Assembly: GCA_937951615.1 (NCBI GenBank)
Contig: CALFBH010000016.1
Location: 1 to 64,000 of the forward strand
DNA length: 64,000 nucleotides
From: an uncultured Saprospiraceae bacterium
GTDB lineage: Bacteria; Bacteroidota; Bacteroidia; Chitinophagales; Saprospiraceae
Reading direction: 5' to 3'
This document shows positions 48,783 through 56,812 of the stretch, piece after piece (within the stretch, counting starts at the first letter, position 1; each line of letters begins with the position of its first letter). A program made the position numbers and the translations under genes. The notes beneath the pieces were generated by a model, which saw nothing but the letters and a program-made list of their open reading frames with translations, had not been told where the DNA came from and searched no databases.

Positions 48783-49007
48783 TTATTCCCACTCATTCCG
48801 TTGTTGTCTTTGCCAGGTTACAGGATGCTCAATTTCCTCAAACATCGGATTGGCTCGCATACTTCTAATGACCGCAGCTAAATTTTCCTTAGCATTTTCT
48901 ATAGGATTTTCATTTGTGGTATTGGATAGCTCCGTTTTTAATTGCGCTCGAAGATGCTCTGGCAAATCATCAAAAGGAAAAGGGACAAGAACGATTTTAT
49001 GCTTCAT
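48783..49007 (-). CDS. VapB-type antitoxin-like protein of a decayed TA pair
   Basis: 74 residues. The N-terminus KIVLVPFPFDDLPEHLRAQL recalls both VapB-type beta strands and the first strand of PemK/MazF toxins; the C-terminal part (ENLAAVIRSMRANPMFEEIEHPVTWQRQQRNEWE) is amphipathic and acidic, like antitoxin tails preceding PIN toxins. The position immediately before a VapC fragment favours an antitoxin. Cytosolic, probably no longer functional as a pair. Family name is inference. Confidence 0.5.
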   Translation of the reverse strand: MKHKIVLVPFPFDDLPEHLRAQLKTELSNTTNENPIENAKENLAAVIRSMRANPMFEEIEHPVTWQRQQRNEWE

Positions 49008-49093
49008 GGCTGGTAAGGCTTTCCGTCAGAAAGTGTATAGATGTCTATTCCCAGCTATTTCTATTGCTTTCATATTTTTTCTTTTCCTCAAAT

Positions 49094-49567
49094 TTACAAT
49101 TTTTTCACCTCTTTATCCAGTTGTTTTTTGCTCATTTCCTCAAATACACAAATCGCCAGTTTTGCGAAAGCAGGCACTTGCCGATTGATGGATGCTTTGA
49201 TGGAATCCCCACTCGCTGCACCAGTGAAACGCGCCATGTCCTCATATTTCCAGTCTAATGCCTTTTTCATGGTTTTGAATCGTTCCTGCCATTCTATTTC
49301 GGAACGTTCCTTCATTTTTTCGCGGATAAAATCCATCGTGGCGGCAGGATAATCGCTTTGCGTAAGCTCTATAAAACGCATACTGATGTCGGATTCTGTG
49401 GTGAAGGGGTTTGCCCGCAATTCATCCCCACGAACTTTTTGAACAACAAAATCATAGCCATTATATACCATTTGAAACTTTTTTTCATCTGATAATTGGC
49501 TATACCACTTGGTATAATTTCGCCTTGCCTCTTGCTTGGCTAATATATTTTTTTCAGAAAAGTCCAT
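49094..49567 (-). CDS. Partner protein of the NTase gene (unknown)
   Basis: 157 residues, not recognised. Helical and charged. N-terminal half SEKNILAKQEARRNYTKWYSQLSDEKKFQMVYNGYDFV; C-terminal half WKYEDMARFTGAASGDSIKASINRQVPAFAKLAICVFEEM, which has the spacing of a small helix-turn-helix. It starts 14 nt inside the end of the upstream nucleotidyltransferase gene, so the two are translationally coupled. Such overlap with an MNT/AbiEii-like NTase is typical of toxin-antitoxin pairs; which of the two is toxic cannot be told. Confidence 0.6.
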   Translation of the reverse strand: MDFSEKNILAKQEARRNYTKWYSQLSDEKKFQMVYNGYDFVVQKVRGDELRANPFTTESDISMRFIELTQSDYPAATMDFIREKMKERSEIEWQERFKTMKKALDWKYEDMARFTGAASGDSIKASINRQVPAFAKLAICVFEEMSKKQLDKEVKKL

Positions 49568-50081
49568 ATCGTTTGATGTTGAGTCGTTTTGCCCAGATTT
49601 CGAGATATTGTTTGTTCAACTCCACTTCTTCAAGCAAGAATTTAATATCCCGAATTTGCTTTTCACTTTCGGACAAAGCATACCATTTTAATTTTGCGAT
49701 AATTAAATCTTCAGGAGCAGACACAAAACATTCTATATCAGTAAGTAATATTTTACGCCTTCTTTCAAAAGCTGTCCAGTTATAATCGCTATCTTTATAA
49801 AGCATAAAATCATAGCGGACATTCGTTTCAAAGTCAGTCAAATTAAACAAGATACCCTGCCTTGCACTTTCTTTAAAACTATCTACAAAAGGCAACCAAT
49901 CGGGAAAATGTTTGACTATACTATCAATATCTTTTGGATACATCTGAACAACAATGTCCATGTCTTCTGTGTACCGAAAGCTATTATAATAGCTCATTGC
50001 AAAGCCACCAACAATCATATAGTCGATGTCCTCCTTCTGAAATACACTCACAATTTTTTGTAGTGCTTTTTGTAAATTCAT
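49554..50081 (-). CDS. Nucleotidyltransferase (AbiEii/DUF6036-like)
   Basis: 175 residues. Polymerase-beta-type nucleotidyltransferase core at 20-45: VGGFAMSYYNSFRYTEDMDIVV, with Gly25-Gly26, Arg36 and the metal-binding pair Asp40-x-Asp42; a further PEDLIIAKLKWY element follows, as in AbiEii-like proteins. Members act as toxins or tRNA/protein-modifying NTases in TA and phage-defence modules, or as orphan enzymes. It overlaps the next gene by 14 nt. Upstream lies a CACCAATACACCAATCACC array (50128-50160) and no promoter that I can define. Confidence 0.78.
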   Translation of the reverse strand: MNLQKALQKIVSVFQKEDIDYMIVGGFAMSYYNSFRYTEDMDIVVQMYPKDIDSIVKHFPDWLPFVDSFKESARQGILFNLTDFETNVRYDFMLYKDSDYNWTAFERRRKILLTDIECFVSAPEDLIIAKLKWYALSESEKQIRDIKFLLEEVELNKQYLEIWAKRLNIKRYGLF

Positions 50082-50127
50082 TTACAAAGATAACATAAGT
50101 TTACTTTTTAAGCAAATTAAGCCCTAA

Positions 50128-50160
50128 TCACCAATACACCAATCACCAAGCCACCACTTC
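50128..50160. repeat. CACCAATACACCAATCACCA array
   Basis: CA-rich array in the 137-bp gap between polA (stop 50219) and the NTase gene (start 50081). Relative to both genes (minus strand) it reads GT-rich, so it does not follow the G-free-leader rule seen elsewhere. Confidence 0.55.
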
Positions 50161-50218
50161 CCAACACATACTATCCACCATCAGGTGCTCACTGGTGAAA
50201 TTGCACCACTTACATTCC

Positions 50219-53005
50219 TTAGTGCGCCTCCAACCAATTCTCCCCAGTATCCATGCCCACCACTATCGGTACTTTCAGATTTGGGATCGCATTTTTCATT
50301 TTATCCTCAATCATCGGTTTCACCTGTTCCAGTTCCGATTTGGGTACATCAAAAACCAATTCATCATGTACCTGCAAAATCATTTTGGTTTCGAAATTTC
50401 CGGCACGTAGGGCGTCGTGGATGTCGATCATGGCTACCTTTATCATGTCGGCGGCGGTGCCTTGTATGGGCGTGTTGATGGCATTGCGCTCGGCATGACT
50501 GCGAATCATACTATTGCGAGAATCAATGTCGCGTAACACACGACGACGACCGAGGAGCGTTTTAACATAACCCTCTTCGCGGGCTTTTTCTACCGTTTCA
50601 TCCATATACGTTTTCAAGCCCTTATATTGTTTGAAATATTGCTCAATCAGTTCCTTTGCTTCTGTCCGCTTGATGTCCAACTGGCGGGAAAGATTGGTCG
50701 CGCCTGCGCCATAGATGATACTGAAATTCACCGTCTTGGCATTTCTGCGCTGGTCGGCGGTGACTTCCTCGAATGGCACTTCATACACGCGGGCGGCTGT
50801 GGCGCGGTGGATGTCCTGTCCGTTTTGGAAGGCTTCGAGCATGGCTTCGTCGCCACTGATTTCGGCAATGAGTCGCAGTTCGATTTGTGAATAATCGGCA
50901 GCTAGTAAGATGTGCTGGTCGTCGCGTGGAATAAAAGCCTTGCGAATCTGTCGCCCTGCTTCTGTGCGGATTGGAATGTTTTGCAGGTTGGGGTTATTGG
51001 AACTTAGTCGCCCTGTGGCGGCGAGTGCTTGATTGAAAGAACTGTGAATGCGTCCAGTCTTTGGATTCACCATGCGGGGCAGGGCATCTACATAGGTGGA
51101 ACGCAACTTGGCGTAGCTGCGGTATTCCAAAATAGCATTGACAATTTCGTGGTCTTTTGCCAGTTCAGTCAGCTTTTCTTCATTGGTCGAATAATGTCCA
51201 GTTTTTGTTCGTTTCCAACGATACTTAATGCCCATTTTATCAAACAAAATCTCGCCGACCTGCTTAGGTGAATCTATATTGAATGGCGTTCCTGCCTGCT
51301 CATAGATTTTCTGTTGCAGGATATCAATTTCTTTGGTCAGCGTTTTAGAGTAATCGTGTAAAAAATCTGCATCGACTCGAATGCCTTCGTATTCCATCGC
51401 TGCCAGTACATTGATGAGTGGGATTTCTATGTTGTTGAATAGTTTTTCCAGTTTATTTTCTTTGACCAATGGTGCTAAAACCTCTTTCAACTGCAAAGTG
51501 ACATCCGCATCTTCGGCGGCATATTCGCGTACCTTCTCCAATGGCACATCGCGCATCGTGAGTTGGTTTTTTCCTTTTTTTCCAATGAGTGTTTCAATCG
51601 AAACGGGTTGATATTTCAGGTAGGTTTCTGCGAGGTAATTCATGTTGTGTCGCAACTCCGGCTCGCAGAGATAATGCGCCAGCATGGTATCATAAAACCT
51701 GCCTTTTACTTCCACATCATACCATTTCAATACAATAATATCGTACTTCAGATTCTGTCCGATCTTTTCTATTTTTTCATTTTCCAAAAGGGGCTTAAAC
51801 TCCGCTACGATGGCTTTCGCCTCCGCCTCATCGTCTGGCACAGGCACATAATAAGCCTCTCCTTTTTTCCAGGAAAAAGCAATGCCGACCAATTCTGCCT
51901 GATTTGCATCTATAGAAGTCGTTTCGGTATCAAAGCAAAATTCTTTTTGTTGTTCTAGCTGTTTAATCAAGTCAGCCCGCAATTCCGGTGTATCGGCAAG
52001 GTGGTATTCATGCGGCGTATTGCTGATGTTATTGGCGACAATTTGAAAGGCAGGCGCAGCTGATTTTGTTGATTTTTTAGTCGCAACTGCATTGCCAAAT
52101 AAATCCGTTTGTCCGTTTCCTTCCTCCTTTTCAGTCCCAAGAATAGTTTTAGACAAAGACCGAAATTCCAGTTCCTGAAAAATTTCTGTCAGGGCTTCTT
52201 TGTTCGGTTCGTCTAATTTGTACTTAGTCGCATCAAAAGTTATCGGTACATCGAGTGCAATGGTCGCTAAGGCTTTTGAAAGTCGTCCTTGCTCGGCAAA
52301 TTTTATTACATTTTCCTTTTGCTTGCCTTTCAGTTTGTCCGCATTGTCCAATAAGTTTTCTAAGCTGTCGAATTGTGCCAGCAACTTCACTGCCGTCTTT
52401 GCACCAATGCCGGGGATCCCTGGAATATTATCCACCGCATCGCCCTGCAAACCTAAAACATCAATCACCTGCTCTACTCGTTTGATGCCCCATTTTTCAC
52501 AGACTTTTTTAGCATCCAAAATTTCTACCGCATTGCCAAAACGGGCAGGTTTGTACATAAATACTTTGTCAGAAGTCAGTTGGGCATAATCCTTATCGGG
52601 CGTCATCATATACACCTCAAAACCTTCCTTTTCTGCTTGCTTCGCCAATGTACCAATGACATCATCCGCCTCATAGCCTTGCTTCGTCGCGATAGGAATA
52701 TTAAACCCCTCAATAATTTTCCGAATATAAGGAATCGCAGTCGTAATGTCCTCCGGTTGCGCTTCTCGATTGGCTTTGTATTCTTCAAACATCTCATTGC
52801 GAAAGGTACCGCCTGGCAAGTCAAAAGCCACTGCAATATGACTGGGTTTTTCTTTGCTCAATATTTCCCATAAGGTGCGTGTGAAGCCGGTAATGGCAGA
52901 AGTGTTCACGCCCTTAGAGTTGATAAGTGGACGTTTGATAAATGCGTAATGCGCCCGATACACAAGAGCGTGTCCGTCGAGTAAGAATAGTTTTTTTTCT
53001 GACAT
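50219..53005 (-). CDS. polA: DNA polymerase I
   Basis: 928 residues, full length. Three domains: 5'-3' exonuclease (about 1-290: LFLLDGHALVYRAHYAF, YEADDVIGTLAKQAEKEGFEVYMMTPDKDYAQL, GDAVDNIPGIPGIGAKTA), 3'-5' exonuclease (about 325-520: CFDTETTSID and YAAEDADVTLQL retain the DxE and YxxxD residues, so proofreading is probably active), and family-A polymerase (about 560-928: motif A ADYSQIELRLIAEISGD, motif B RRNAKTVNFSIIYG, motif C LQVHDELVFDVP). Repair and Okazaki-fragment maturation. A TTTGAGTTTGAATTTG array and TATCTTGC 30 nt upstream may be its promoter. Confidence 0.97.
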   Translation of the reverse strand: MSEKKLFLLDGHALVYRAHYAFIKRPLINSKGVNTSAITGFTRTLWEILSKEKPSHIAVAFDLPGGTFRNEMFEEYKANREAQPEDITTAIPYIRKIIEGFNIPIATKQGYEADDVIGTLAKQAEKEGFEVYMMTPDKDYAQLTSDKVFMYKPARFGNAVEILDAKKVCEKWGIKRVEQVIDVLGLQGDAVDNIPGIPGIGAKTAVKLLAQFDSLENLLDNADKLKGKQKENVIKFAEQGRLSKALATIALDVPITFDATKYKLDEPNKEALTEIFQELEFRSLSKTILGTEKEEGNGQTDLFGNAVATKKSTKSAAPAFQIVANNISNTPHEYHLADTPELRADLIKQLEQQKEFCFDTETTSIDANQAELVGIAFSWKKGEAYYVPVPDDEAEAKAIVAEFKPLLENEKIEKIGQNLKYDIIVLKWYDVEVKGRFYDTMLAHYLCEPELRHNMNYLAETYLKYQPVSIETLIGKKGKNQLTMRDVPLEKVREYAAEDADVTLQLKEVLAPLVKENKLEKLFNNIEIPLINVLAAMEYEGIRVDADFLHDYSKTLTKEIDILQQKIYEQAGTPFNIDSPKQVGEILFDKMGIKYRWKRTKTGHYSTNEEKLTELAKDHEIVNAILEYRSYAKLRSTYVDALPRMVNPKTGRIHSSFNQALAATGRLSSNNPNLQNIPIRTEAGRQIRKAFIPRDDQHILLAADYSQIELRLIAEISGDEAMLEAFQNGQDIHRATAARVYEVPFEEVTADQRRNAKTVNFSIIYGAGATNLSRQLDIKRTEAKELIEQYFKQYKGLKTYMDETVEKAREEGYVKTLLGRRRVLRDIDSRNSMIRSHAERNAINTPIQGTAADMIKVAMIDIHDALRAGNFETKMILQVHDELVFDVPKSELEQVKPMIEDKMKNAIPNLKVPIVVGMDTGENWLEAH

Positions 53006-53026
53006 GTTGCAAGATAGTTAAGTGTA

Positions 53027-53060
53027 AATACAAATTCAAACTCAAACGTCAAATTCAAAA
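53027..53060. repeat. AAATTCAAACTCAAACGTC array upstream of polA
   Basis: On the polA sense strand this reads TTTGAATTTGACGTTTGAG then TTTGAATTTG; a TTG in it lies 20 nt before TATCTTGC, giving a plausible -33/-7 pair. Confidence 0.6.
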
Positions 53061-53108
53061 TGGCAGCCCAAGAAAGAGGACTTTTTTCGCTAGGATGCTA
53101 AGAGAAAA

Positions 53109-53126
53109 CAAACTTTGCGGCTTCGC
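53109..53126. repeat. CTTTGCGGCTTCG repeat, left arm
   Basis: CTTTGCGGCTTCG (starting 53112) is the exact reverse complement of CGAAGCCGCAAAG at 53364-53376; a variant AAACTTGGCAGCTTCGC occurs at 53393-53409. The pair brackets the T9SS-tail fragment. Confidence 0.65.
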
Positions 53127-53147
53127 GTCTTTAAGAGAAAAAATAGC

Positions 53148-53318
53148 CGATTTACAATTTTGTCCTGCACTACTGCAAAACTTTTTGCAAAGTCTTTGGA
53201 AGGGCAACAAAACGAAGTCACTATTGATATGAGTACTCTTGAAAAAGGCATGTATTTCTGTGAGGTCATTATGGCTTCGGGGGAGCATCGTATGGCGAAG
53301 GTGATTATTGGGAAATAA
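53148..53318 (+). pseudogene. Orphan T9SS C-terminal sorting-domain fragment
   Basis: The frame ending at 53318 reads ...TAKLFAKSLEGQQNEVTID then MSTLEKGMYFCEVIMASGEHRMAKVIIGK. This is the second half of a type-A T9SS sorting domain (…G-K-L…V-x-I-D-x-S-x-L-x-x-G-x-Y…K-x-I-x-K), without the rest of any secreted protein. The only in-frame ATG (53115) lies inside the repeat, so there is no signal peptide. It is a remnant of a deleted or rearranged secreted-protein gene, between the polA upstream array and inverted CTTTGCGGCTTCG repeats. Confidence 0.75.
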
Positions 53319-53363
53319 ACCTAGGAAAGTGCCAGCATAAAATAGATCGACAAAAAATATCTC

Positions 53364-53409
53364 ACGAAGCCGCAAAGGTGCTATGAAAAGCAAACTTGGC
53401 AGCTTCGCT
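53364..53409. repeat. CGAAGCCGCAAAG repeat, right arms
   Basis: CGAAGCCGCAAAG (53364-53376) in inverted and AAACTTGGCAGCTTCGC (53393-53409) in direct orientation relative to 53109-53126. The words resemble a dispersed intergenic repeat I recall as frequent in Bacteroidota genomes (not verified). Confidence 0.6.
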
Positions 53410-53490
53410 TTTTTTATTCAATTCGCTACTTTCAAAGGGAATTTGTACATTCGTAAAAATGTATGAACTAGGCTTTCACAAATAATAACC

Positions 53491-53856
53491 ATGGAAAAAG
53501 AAATTTTAGATTTCCCGGAACAAGGAACAACATCTTTTTATAAAAAAAGCGTCCAGCAATTTGTTCTCTCTATGAGATGTCTGTTCGGTATTCTTTTGTT
53601 GAGTGTGTTGGAATTTCTGATGCTCAATTTTAATGGTATGATAACCACTATTATGGTCATAATTTATGTCATTTTAATAATTGCTTGCTGGGTTAATGCT
53701 GTGAAAGGCTTTATGAATGGGATTAAAAGTTTCAAGCACAAAGAAAATTATGGAACAAAAAGGGTTGCAGTATTATTCGGCAATTTTATCCTCTTTGTTT
53801 CCCCTATAGCTGCCTTGCTTATTGCCAATGTCATGGATTTTTACAGGGCATTTTAA
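53491..53856 (+). CDS. Small membrane protein, DUF4870-like
   Basis: 121 residues. About three membrane helices: 25-50 (MRCLFGILLLSVLEFLMLNF), 52-75 (TTIMVIIYVILIIACWVNAV) and 95-118 (VLFGNFILFVSPIAALLIAN), with a cationic loop (NGIKSFKHKENYGTKR) between the second and third. General size and topology recall DUF4870 proteins but the family match is weak. Preceded by an A-rich leader; followed directly by palindromic element copy 2. Function unknown. Confidence 0.65.
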   Translation: MEKEILDFPEQGTTSFYKKSVQQFVLSMRCLFGILLLSVLEFLMLNFNGMITTIMVIIYVILIIACWVNAVKGFMNGIKSFKHKENYGTKRVAVLFGNFILFVSPIAALLIANVMDFYRAF

Positions 53857-53865
53857 CAGAAATAA

Positions 53866-53987
53866 AATTGCTGAATATCCCCCTTTGGAGGGGGTGAAGG
53901 GGGAGGGCAACTGGGAAATTGACCGATTTTCCACCCCCTTCGCCCCCGCCAGCGGGGGATATTGATAGTCAAATTGAAAGTGTATAT
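53866..53987. repeat. Palindromic intergenic element, copy 2
   Basis: Second copy of the element at 14727-14870. The left outer arm 53869-53894 (TGCTGAATATCCCCC...) equals the reverse complement of 14825-14850 at 26 of 26 bases, while the core word CCGATTTTCCACCCCCTT (53923-53940) is in the same orientation as in copy 1. Right arm AAATTGAAAGTGTATA matches the reverse complement of the left arm of copy 1. Similarity continues into GAAAGCATCCAATAATA (53998-54014) just before the MsbA-like gene. It lacks a clear left GCTATACAC terminus. Confidence 0.8.
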
Positions 53988-54024
53988 TAGAAGAAATGAA
54001 AGCATCCAATAATAAAACATCTAA

Positions 54025-55842
54025 ATGAGCAGTTTCTGGCAACTTATCAGCTACATCAAAAACTACAAAGGCTTAGTGAGTCTTAATGTCGTTTTTAATA
54101 TCCTCACGGTGATCTTTTCTACTGTGTCGGTGGTGTTGCTCGCGCCTTTTCTGGAATTGCTGTTTGATATCAAAGAGCCTGTACTCACCAAGCCGGAAGT
54201 CACGACGAGCATAGATTCTCTGATACAGTATTTCAATTATTACCTGAGTCAGATGATTGCTGAAAATGGTAAGCAATCCGCTTTGTTGTTTGTTTGTGTG
54301 GTTATTGCAGTGGTTTTCTTTTTGAAAAACTTATTTCGCTACCTGGCTTTGGCAGCGATGGCGCCTGTGCGAAATGGCATTGTGCGGGATGTGCGGAGCA
54401 ATGTTTTTCGCAAACTGATGCACCTGCCGTTGGCTTATTTTTCGGAAGAACGTAAAGGCGATTTGCTCTCCCGCATGACTGCCGATGTGCAGGAAGTACA
54501 GTGGAGTATTTTGAATATGATAGAAATTGTATTCCGCGAACCGCTGGCGATTATCGCCTCGCTGGCTGTCATGTTATACATCAGTCCGCGACTGACGCTC
54601 TTTGTGCTGGTCTTGATTTTCTTCACAGCTTTTGTCATTGGCAGCATTGGACGAACCTTGAAAAAAACGTCCGCTAAGGCGCAAAACAGTCTGGGCAAAT
54701 TGCTGATTATTCTGGATGAAGCCCTCGGCGGAATGCGAGTAGTCAAAGGCTTCAATGCAGAAGGCGTACAGCAAGAGAAATTTGAGCAGGAAAACAATCA
54801 TTATCGCAATATAATGAACCGCATTTTGTGGCGGAAAGACCTGTCTTCTCCTTTATCGGAATTTCTGGGTATTTGTGTCATTGTGGTTTTGCTCTGGTAC
54901 GGTGGCAGCTTGGTTTTTAATGAGCAAATTAAGGCGCAGACCTTCATTGTATTTGTTACCATGTTTTATAATATTATTGGCCCGGCAAAATCATTTTCAT
55001 CAGCATTTTATAATATCCAAAAAGGCGCAGCCGCAGCCGAGCGTGTTGATGTCATTTTGAAGACACCCAACACCATTCAGGATAAGCCAGATGCGCAGCC
55101 AATCGAAGCTTTTCAGCAACAAATCGAATACCGAAATGTCTATTTTCAATACGAAGAAAATCAGGCTGTTTTAAATAATATTAAGCTCATTATACCCAAA
55201 GGAAAAACAGTCGCATTAGTAGGAGCATCAGGCGGTGGCAAGTCCACAATAGCAGACCTGCTGCCTCGTTTTTACGACACGACTGCCGGACAAATTCTAT
55301 TGGATAATAAAGACATTCGAGAATGCAAAATCGCCGACCTCCGCGCCCTGATGGGCATTGTGACCCAGGAAGCCGTTTTGTTTAATGACACCATTTATAA
55401 TAATATTGTTTTTGGTTGGGCAGGCGCGACCCGCGAGCAGGTAGAAGCTGCTGCCCGCATTGCCAATGCGCACGAATTTATCAGTGCCACAGAAAAGGGC
55501 TATGACACGCTCATCGGCGACCGAGGCAGCAAGCTCAGTGGCGGACAACGCCAACGCCTGACCATCGCCCGCGCCATCCTCCGCGATCCGCCCATTTTGA
55601 TCCTAGATGAAGCGACTTCTGCGCTGGATTCGGAGTCGGAAAAACAGGTGCAGGATGCTTTGTTTCGGGTCATGCAGGGGCGCACGGCTATTGTGATTGC
55701 ACATCGCCTGTCCACGATTCGTCATGCGGATGAAATTATAGTTTTGCAGGCAGGCGAGATTATTGAACGGGGCAATCACGAAGAATTGATAGGACAGAAT
55801 GGTGTATATCGTGGTTTGATTGATTTGCAGGCTTTCGCCTAA
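54025..55842 (+). CDS. MsbA-like ABC exporter (lipid A/multidrug type)
   Basis: 605 residues, fused permease-ATPase half-transporter. Six membrane helices in 1-330 (first helix about 15-40; FFTAFVIGSIGRTLKKTSAKAQNSLG intracellular loop), nucleotide-binding domain 365-605 with Walker A GASGGGKST near 400, signature LSGGQRQR near 504, Walker B ILILDEATSALD near 524 and the H-loop IVIAHRLSTIRHADEI. Homodimeric exporter of the MsbA group; in Bacteroidota a candidate lipid A flippase, but multidrug export cannot be excluded. Inner membrane. Preceded by palindromic element copy 2. Confidence 0.9.
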   Translation: MSSFWQLISYIKNYKGLVSLNVVFNILTVIFSTVSVVLLAPFLELLFDIKEPVLTKPEVTTSIDSLIQYFNYYLSQMIAENGKQSALLFVCVVIAVVFFLKNLFRYLALAAMAPVRNGIVRDVRSNVFRKLMHLPLAYFSEERKGDLLSRMTADVQEVQWSILNMIEIVFREPLAIIASLAVMLYISPRLTLFVLVLIFFTAFVIGSIGRTLKKTSAKAQNSLGKLLIILDEALGGMRVVKGFNAEGVQQEKFEQENNHYRNIMNRILWRKDLSSPLSEFLGICVIVVLLWYGGSLVFNEQIKAQTFIVFVTMFYNIIGPAKSFSSAFYNIQKGAAAAERVDVILKTPNTIQDKPDAQPIEAFQQQIEYRNVYFQYEENQAVLNNIKLIIPKGKTVALVGASGGGKSTIADLLPRFYDTTAGQILLDNKDIRECKIADLRALMGIVTQEAVLFNDTIYNNIVFGWAGATREQVEAAARIANAHEFISATEKGYDTLIGDRGSKLSGGQRQRLTIARAILRDPPILILDEATSALDSESEKQVQDALFRVMQGRTAIVIAHRLSTIRHADEIIVLQAGEIIERGNHEELIGQNGVYRGLIDLQAFA

Positions 55843-56144
55843 CGTACCGGCGACTTCAGGCAATTGTCAAATTGCACAATCTCGATTCGCCCATGGTTAA
55901 AACCATTGGCTACCAAATAATTCGTGTCTATGACACTTTGGACAACCTGACAATTATAAAGTAAGTTCCATAGCGACGAATTATTTTCAAAGTATGATAG
56001 AGTAAATTCCGTTGTCGTCAGACGAATTCGGTTGGAAATACAGCATATTTAAGGGGATAAACCACCAATTTTCATAAAATCCTTCGTCTGCCGACTATTC
56101 CATACTTTAATCGAATACTACCTAAAATTGCCGATACAGTAAAT
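55843..56144. other. 302-bp intergenic region, no gene
   Basis: Short dyads only: CAATT-GTC-AAATTG near 55861 and ATGGTT-AA-AACCAT (55893-55906). No ORF above 40 codons with coding character and no clear TAnnTTTG box close to the next gene. Confidence 0.5.
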
Positions 56145-56705
56145 ATGAAAAATATCTCTATAATTATCTGTTTTATTATCGCCGTTGCCTTAGCAAATGC
56201 ACAGGAAAACGACTCCAGAAACCTACAAATTCTAGTCGAAGGCGGCATTTTAGCTGGCGCGGAAGTCAATCAAAATACCGGCAATTTCAAACGTGCGCCA
56301 ACGCTCCGTGCAGGACTCTTATATCCAGTTCACAAACATATTTCAGTCGGCGGAGGAGTAGGAATAGAATGGTATGATGAGGAAACGCTCTTCCCGATAT
56401 ATGCCGACCTGCGCCTTTATAAAAAAAGCGAAGGCAGGACTCCATTTTTTGCGACTCATGCAGGCTATGCTCCTGGCTGGCACGAAGCATATCGAAAATT
56501 AGACAATTATGAATTGGAAGGTGGCTGGCGGCTAGGTTTTGATTATGGCTGGCACTTGGCGGTGCAGGATCAACTGGCTGTTCAGTTGAGTCTGGGACTC
56601 CATTTTCAGCAATTGCGGATTGATGTGGATACTGGTTTTTCGGATGATTATACGGAGTCGATTACTTATGTTTTGTTGGGTTTTAAGACGGGGATTTTGT
56701 TTTAA
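56145..56705 (+). CDS. Outer-membrane beta-barrel-like secreted protein
   Basis: 186 residues. Signal peptide 1-19 (IIICFIIAVALANAQ). The mature part alternates Gly/aromatic strands (LQILVEGGILAGAEV, LRAGLLYPVHKHISVGGGVGIEWY, LQVQLSLGLHFQQL-like) and ends in a strand with C-terminal Phe (VLLGFKTGILF), as in outer-membrane eight-stranded barrels. Not recognised beyond that; function unknown. Single gene. Confidence 0.7.
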   Translation: MKNISIIICFIIAVALANAQENDSRNLQILVEGGILAGAEVNQNTGNFKRAPTLRAGLLYPVHKHISVGGGVGIEWYDEETLFPIYADLRLYKKSEGRTPFFATHAGYAPGWHEAYRKLDNYELEGGWRLGFDYGWHLAVQDQLAVQLSLGLHFQQLRIDVDTGFSDDYTESITYVLLGFKTGILF

Positions 56706-56812
56706 TGATGGGTGAAAACCATACGGCAGTCGCACAAAAATAACTGGCTATCAATATATTCTAGCTGTTTTTTATACCTTTATAAAATATTTTTTAGCAA
56801 AAACAATGTATT

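Noticed and set aside
48783-49007. 74-aa protein as a PemK/MazF toxin because of KIVLVPFPFDDL
   Set aside because: Only the first strand fits; the rest is antitoxin-like and a PIN-toxin remnant follows.
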